In this document: piece after piece, positions 1 to 3,229 of the stretch
Numbering within the stretch: position 1 is the first letter of the stretch
How the letters are laid out: each line of letters opens with the position of its first letter
DNA from: Deltaproteobacteria bacterium
GTDB lineage: Bacteria; Myxococcota; B64-G9
Assembly (NCBI GenBank): GCA_003647095.1
Contig: QMME01000251.1
Coordinates: forward strand, 1-6,192
Direction: 5' to 3'
Length of the DNA: 6,192 nucleotides
Notes under the pieces: model-generated
What the model saw: the letters and a program-made list of their open reading frames with translations, nothing else
The model's database searches: none
Told to the model about the DNA's origin: nothing
Position numbers and translations under genes: made by a program

Positions 1-737
1 AGGGTAGCCACCTGGCAGCCGCCGACCACCAGCACCCGGCCGTCGGAAAGGGCCAGGGCCTGGTGCAGGCCGCGGGGGTGGGCGAGATGGCCCACCGGCT
101 GGAAGCTGCCGTCCGCCGGGTCGAACAGTTCGATCGAGTCGGTCGCCTGCAGGATGGTGCAGGGATGGCTGCAGCGACCGTTGTCGACGGACAGTGTCTG
201 GTAGCCGCCGACCAGCAGGACCTTTCCGTCCGGCAAGGTGGTGGCGCTGTGAAAGGCCCGGCCCGTGCTCATGGGCTGGCTCAGCTGGTTGAAATCGCCA
301 CAGCGGCCCAGCAGCATGCGCACCGTGGTGGTGGCATTCTTCTTCACCTCGATGCCGGTGGCGCGGCCGCACCACAGCACGTCTGCCTGCTGCGTCTGCT
401 CGTCGCTGGTGTAGCCCTGGAAGGTGACGGTGAGATTGGCGCCGGCGGGAACTCCCTCGAGCCGCACCGTGGTCATGGTCAGGTCGTGGAAATCCTCGCA
501 CACCAGGCCGCGGCCGGCGGCATCCTGGACACAGAGGCGAAAGGCGTCCATGCCGGGTGGCGGCTGGCCCGCGGAGGGCAGGGGACCACCCCGGCTGGAC
601 AGTTCCTGGCCGATCACCTGCAACTGCACGGCGATACCCGGACCCGCCGGTCCGCAGCCGGTCGCGACCAGCAGCAGCCCGGACATCAGCGGCGGCAATA
701 TCGCCCGGGAAGGTCGTGTTCTCGATGCCCTTCTCAC
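1..737 (-). CDS. Kelch-repeat lipoprotein, 3' end beyond window
   Basis: Probable secreted, membrane-anchored beta-propeller protein of unknown substrate; only the first 245 codons are present. Numbered from the GTG at 737, the N-terminus has an Arg-rich stretch (RRASRTRPSR), a short hydrophobic run and a lipobox-like LLVATGC ending in Cys28, which indicates a signal peptidase II lipoprotein. Residues about 70-155 look like an Ig-like beta-sandwich (for example GVPAGANLTVTF) and contain scattered Cys. Two Kelch blades follow: LPDGKVLLVGG at about 168-178 followed by IELFDP, and LSDGRVLVVGG at about 230-240. These are characteristic of Kelch/galactose-oxidase-like propellers, but no catalytic copper ligands can be judged from the fragment. 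An in-frame ATG at 746 overlaps the -10 hexamer of its own promoter, so GTG 737 is preferred; ATG 686 is a shorter option but leaves a poor signal peptide. Transcription diverges from the imu operon and no functional link to it is evident. Confidence 0.75.
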   Translation of the reverse strand, partial: MRRASRTRPSRAILPPLMSGLLLVATGCGPAGPGIAVQLQVIGQELSSRGGPLPSAGQPPPGMDAFRLCVQDAAGRGLVCEDFHDLTMTTVRLEGVPAGANLTVTFQGYTSDEQTQQADVLWCGRATGIEVKKNATTTVRMLLGRCGDFNQLSQPMSTGRAFHSATTLPDGKVLLVGGYQTLSVDNGRCSHPCTILQATDSIELFDPADGSFQPVGHLAHPRGLHQALALSDGRVLVVGGCQVAT

Positions 738-744
738 GGAAGGC

Positions 745-773
745 ATTATAGGCCGTTGCCTGTCCGGGGGCAA
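745..773 (-). promoter_or_regulatory. sigma70-like promoter of the Kelch lipoprotein gene
   Basis: Read on the - strand, TTGCCC (773-768) is followed after exactly 17 bases by a perfect TATAAT (750-745). The -10 box overlaps an ATG in the lipoprotein frame (746-744). The expected transcription start falls at about 737-738, on the in-frame GTG at 737. No LexA-like box lies in this promoter, so it need not be damage-inducible. Confidence 0.5.
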
Positions 774-820
774 CCACCCCGGATTTCCCGCCTCGGCCGC
801 GATCTCGGCGTCGGCGCTGC

Positions 821-865
821 GAAAATGGTCCTCGACGTAGGTGAACTACGACTGCGGCCATTTTC
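821..865. repeat. two-tier inverted repeat, possible hairpin
   Basis: Outer arms GAAAATGG (821-828) and CCATTTTC (858-865) match perfectly. Inner arms CGTAG (836-840) and CTACG (846-850) flank the 5-base loop GTGAA. Each side has exactly 7 bases between outer and inner arms, and these can pair in part. The element lies about 80 bases upstream of the imuA -35. It could be a protein-binding site, a cruciform or an RNA hairpin. There is no clear U-tract, so a rho-independent terminator is unlikely. Confidence 0.45.
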
Positions 866-943
866 TTGCGCCTCCTTGATCTCGCGGCCGATCTGGAAAA
901 TCCGCATAATGAAGTGGCAGATTTTGGCCGCCGCCCTTTGTTG

Positions 944-972
944 TTGAACACTGTACGGATGAACAGTATAAT
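944..972 (+). promoter_or_regulatory. SOS promoter of imuA with perfect LexA box
   Basis: TTGAAC (-35, 944-949) and a perfect TATAAT (-10, 967-972) are 17 bases apart. The spacer carries CTGTACGGATGAACAG (951-966), an exact CTGT-N8-ACAG LexA operator extended by flanking CA and TA. Bound LexA would cover the core promoter, so the operon should be repressed until RecA-stimulated LexA cleavage. The order TTGA-LexA box-TATAAT closely matches the well-known E. coli recA promoter. LexA control is inferred from the site; no lexA gene is in the window. Confidence 0.88.
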
Positions 973-997
973 GACGCCCGCCGTGGATGACGAGCGC

Positions 998-1651
998 ATG
1001 AACGGATTGCGGCAACTGGCCACCCGTTTCGGTGCCAGCCAACTGGTGTCGGCCACCTGCCTGGCCAGGAGCCAGGCGGCGGCGCGCCGGGCGGGCCCCG
1101 GGCCGCTGTCCACCGGCCTGGGGCCCCTGGACGAGCTTACGGGAGGAGGACTGGTGCCGGGATGCCTGAACGAGATCGTGGTCGGCCACGGAGGTGCCGT
1201 GGTCACGCAGTCGCTGCTGGCGTCCGCCACCGGCGCCGGCAGGTTTGCCGCCCTGGTCGACGCGGGCGACGGCCTCGACGTCGATTCGGCCGCGGCCTCG
1301 GGGGTGGCACTGGAGAAACTGCTCTGGGTCCGGGCCGCGGATCACGTCCAGGCCCTGCGTTGCACGGAGACGATACTGGAGGCGGATGGCTTTGCCCTGC
1401 TGGTGCTCGACCTGGCCGGCCCCGCCGGCGTCGGCGCCGGCCGCTGCCTGCCGGCATCGGCCTGGGTGAGGCTGCAGCGGCTGAGCCGGGCCTCGCGGTC
1501 GGTGGTGGTGCTGCTTTCGGCCCGGCCGCTGGCCGGGCCGCTGGCAGCGCTCACGGTGCGCCTGCGCCGGGTGCGGTCTCGCTGGGCCGATTCCGCGGCG
1601 GGGGACTCGTGGCTGGAGGGATTGGAGCCGGAATTCGAGCGAATCCGGTGA
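998..1651 (+). CDS. imuA: ImuA, RecA-like SOS mutagenesis accessory protein
   Basis: ImuA is the small RecA/SulA-like partner of ImuB and DnaE2 in damage-induced translesion synthesis; it acts in the cytoplasm by protein contacts rather than as a polymerase. This one is 217 residues, normal for the family. The RecA-like opening LSTGLGPLDELTGGGLVPG leads to a strand and loop at residues about 59-71. There the P-loop is replaced by VGHGGAVVTQ, without the Walker A Lys, so ATP binding is doubtful. A Walker B-like strand FALLVLDL lies at 132-139 with Asp138. The segment ALVDAGDGLDV and LLWVRAADH are also typical of the family. ATG 998 is chosen because it lies downstream of the predicted transcription start; ATG 971 overlaps the -10 box and GTG 983 is close to +1. 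All are in frame, and none has a strong Shine-Dalgarno sequence. It is first of the three genes; imuB follows after a 57-base gap that carries its own promoter. Confidence 0.85.
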   Translation: MNGLRQLATRFGASQLVSATCLARSQAAARRAGPGPLSTGLGPLDELTGGGLVPGCLNEIVVGHGGAVVTQSLLASATGAGRFAALVDAGDGLDVDSAAASGVALEKLLWVRAADHVQALRCTETILEADGFALLVLDLAGPAGVGAGRCLPASAWVRLQRLSRASRSVVVLLSARPLAGPLAALTVRLRRVRSRWADSAAGDSWLEGLEPEFERIR

Positions 1652-1672
1652 GTTGGCCCGGCAAGAAAGCGG

Positions 1673-1701
1673 TTGAATACTGTACATGCGTCCAGTATAA
1701 T
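1673..1701 (+). promoter_or_regulatory. second SOS promoter, upstream of imuB
   Basis: TTGAAT (1673-1678) and TATAAT (1696-1701) are separated by 17 bases containing CTGTACATGCGTCCAG (1680-1695). This is a LexA box with one perfect half-site (CTGT) and one single-mismatch half-site (CCAG for ACAG). The layout repeats that of the imuA promoter base for base in spacing. The operator should be weaker than the imuA one, which may allow basal or earlier imuB-dnaE2 transcription. The function is inferred from the sequence. Confidence 0.78.
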
Positions 1702-1708
1702 GCCGCCC

Positions 1709-3202
1709 GTGAACGACTCCGAACGAATCGCCTGCCTGTATACGGAAAGCCTGCCCGTGGCGGCACTGGTGCGGGCCGAGCCGGAGCTGGCCGGCCGGCC
1801 CCTGGCGGTGTACCGCGGCCGGGGGGGACAGGCCCGGGTGGTGGCGGCCGGTTCCCGGGCGGCCCGGGCCGGGGTGGTGCCGGGCATGACGGTTGCCCAG
1901 GCTCGCAGCCTGGCCGGCGATTGCCTGCTGCGGGCCCATTCACCGGCGGCGGTGCGTTCGGCCCTGGCCGAGCTGGTGGAGGTGGCGCGTTCCTTTTCTC
2001 CCCGCGTGGCCACCAGCCCGGAGGGCCCGGTGTACCTGGGACTGCAGGGACTGGACAGGCTGTACCCGTCGGAGCAGCAGCTGGCCCGACGGTTGCGGGA
2101 CGCCGCCGGCCGGGCCGGCCTCCGGGTGCGGGTGGGTATCGCCGGTGGCCTGCTGGCCGCCCGGCTGGCGGCCTGCACCGCCACCGCGGTGGGGGTGATA
2201 GCCGCGGGGCGGGAACGACGGTCGCTGGCGGCTCTGCCCCTGTCGCTGCTGGCCGGATCGTCGGGGGTGCTGGATCTGTGCCGGACCCTGGGCCTGGAGC
2301 GGCTGGGACAGCTGGCCGCCCTGGAGCCCGCCGAGGTGATGTTGCGCCTGGGGCCTCCGGGGCTGCGGCTGTGGCACCAGGCCCGTGGAGAGGACCTGCA
2401 GCCACCATCCTGGCAGCGGCTTCCCGAGCGCATGATCGAGCAGGTCGACTGCGAGTATCCCCTGGCCCTGCTGGAGCCGCTGCTGCTGGTGTTGAATCGC
2501 CTCTGCCAGCGCCTGGCCCGCCGCCTGCGCGCCCGCGGGCTGGTGGCGGCCGAACTGGTCCTGAGCCTGGCCCTGGAACCGGAGGGGCGCGCCGAACACC
2601 TGTTGCGGCCGGCAGCGGCCTGTGCCTGTCCCCGTACCTGGCTGGATCTGTCCCGGGCGCTGCTGCAGCGGGCGCCGCCCCGCCTGCCGGTGACGAGCGT
2701 GGGCCTGGAGGCGGAAACGCTGGCGCAGACACCCGGGCAGCTGGAGCTGTTCGGCACCGGGGCTGCCGCCCCGGCCGGCTTCCCCGGCCTGGTCGCCCGC
2801 CTGGCGGCCCGTCTGGGCGAGGGGCGGGTGGGCAGTGTCCGCCCGCTGGATTCCCACCTGCCCGGTTGCTTCGAGCTGGTGCCCTTTCCCTCCCCGCTCC
2901 AGCGCGGCCGCGGTTGCGCCCGGCCGGGCGGCGGCCGCTGGCCCGCCCTGCGCGCGCTGCGGCCCCCGTGCGCCGTGCAGGTGGCGTGCGCCGCGGATGG
3001 ACGGCCGGAACGCATCACCGGCGGACCCTGGCGGGGAGTGATACGGCGCCGGGGCGGCCCCTGGCGGGTGGTGGAGCGGTGGTGGAGCGAGACAGACGAC
3101 GAGCGGGACTACTACGAGGTGGAACTGGCCGGCGGGCCGCTGCTGCGCCTGTACCACCGGCGCCTGGCGGACCGCTGGCTGGCCGACGGCATATTCGGAT
3201 GA
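1709..3202 (+). CDS. imuB: ImuB, inactive Y-family polymerase-like clamp-binding protein
   Basis: ImuB is the hub of the mutasome: it binds the beta sliding clamp and recruits ImuA and DnaE2 to lesions. The 497-residue product has the family fold: an N-terminal palm-like part (IACLYTESLPVAALVRAEP, then GVVPGMTVAQAR at about 52-63), a helix-hairpin-helix thumb region (LGLERLGQLAALEPAEV), and a little-finger region. The acidic catalytic residues of active Y-family enzymes are missing: the first motif reads CLYTES and the SIDE motif is replaced by TSPEG (102-106), as expected for ImuB. A clear clamp-binding motif QLELF occurs at 344-348. The C-terminal part ends in RDYYEVEL...RWLADGIFG, typical of the family. 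GTG 1709 is preferred because ATG 1700 sits inside the -10 box; the conserved N-terminus begins just after both. There is no Shine-Dalgarno sequence before either. dnaE2 starts 27 bases after the stop. Confidence 0.9.
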   Translation: MNDSERIACLYTESLPVAALVRAEPELAGRPLAVYRGRGGQARVVAAGSRAARAGVVPGMTVAQARSLAGDCLLRAHSPAAVRSALAELVEVARSFSPRVATSPEGPVYLGLQGLDRLYPSEQQLARRLRDAAGRAGLRVRVGIAGGLLAARLAACTATAVGVIAAGRERRSLAALPLSLLAGSSGVLDLCRTLGLERLGQLAALEPAEVMLRLGPPGLRLWHQARGEDLQPPSWQRLPERMIEQVDCEYPLALLEPLLLVLNRLCQRLARRLRARGLVAAELVLSLALEPEGRAEHLLRPAAACACPRTWLDLSRALLQRAPPRLPVTSVGLEAETLAQTPGQLELFGTGAAAPAGFPGLVARLAARLGEGRVGSVRPLDSHLPGCFELVPFPSPLQRGRGCARPGGGRWPALRALRPPCAVQVACAADGRPERITGGPWRGVIRRRGGPWRVVERWWSETDDERDYYEVELAGGPLLRLYHRRLADRWLADGIFG

Positions 3203-3208
3203 AACCGT

Positions 3209-3227
3209 GAAGTTCCCGGGGAACTTC
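3209..3227. promoter_or_regulatory. perfect palindrome at the dnaE2 translation start
   Basis: GAAGTTCCC (3209-3217) and GGGAACTTC (3219-3227) form perfect 9-base arms around a single G, filling most of the 27-base imuB-dnaE2 gap and ending two bases before the dnaE2 ATG. The only Shine-Dalgarno-like bases, GGGGA (3218-3222), lie within it. In RNA, the one-base centre means a hairpin must open a few central pairs to form a loop. It could limit dnaE2 translation or bind a dimeric regulator; the sequence alone does not decide. Confidence 0.6.
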
Positions 3228-3229
3228 GC

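Larger units (their letters stand above)
738..943. other. divergent intergenic region
   Basis: About 200 bases separate the lipoprotein gene from the imuA promoter. It holds the lipoprotein promoter at its left end and a two-tier inverted repeat at 821-865, and is more A/T-rich towards imuA. Short frames are present: a 12-codon + strand frame at 909-947 and a 53-codon - strand frame at 907-746. Neither has a ribosome-binding site or a recognisable product. A weaker AAAATC/GATTTT pair (897-902, 920-925) is also visible. I see no RNA gene here. Confidence 0.5.

Noticed and set aside
746..907. A 53-codon - strand frame beginning MRIFQIGREIKEAQ
   Set aside because: No ribosome-binding site, the product becomes Arg/Ser/Pro-rich, and it ends over the lipoprotein promoter; could be a gene remnant, but nothing supports it.
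63..947. A 294-codon + strand open frame over the lipoprotein gene
   Set aside because: The opposite strand encodes clear Kelch motifs and a lipoprotein signal; this frame looks like its shadow.
909..947. A 12-residue + strand peptide frame (MKWQILAAALCC)
   Set aside because: It ends just at the imuA -35, has no ribosome-binding site, and is too short to support.
866..997. Extension of imuA upstream to a TTG at 866
   Set aside because: The extension would run through the LexA box and core promoter, and adds no family-conserved residues.
1519..1545. Short direct repeat GGCCGCTGGC within imuA
   Set aside because: It encodes the ARPLAGPLAAL stretch and fits ordinary GC-rich coding sequence.
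1162..3210. A 682-codon + strand open frame overlapping imuA and imuB
   Set aside because: The product is Gly/Ala/Arg/Pro-rich without domains, and it lies in another frame of two recognised genes; GC-rich shadow.
3212..3224. GTTC-N5-GAAC read as a Gram-positive LexA box
   Set aside because: The Gram-positive box is GAAC-N4-GTTC; the half-sites here are reversed and the spacing differs, and the window already has proteobacterial-type boxes.
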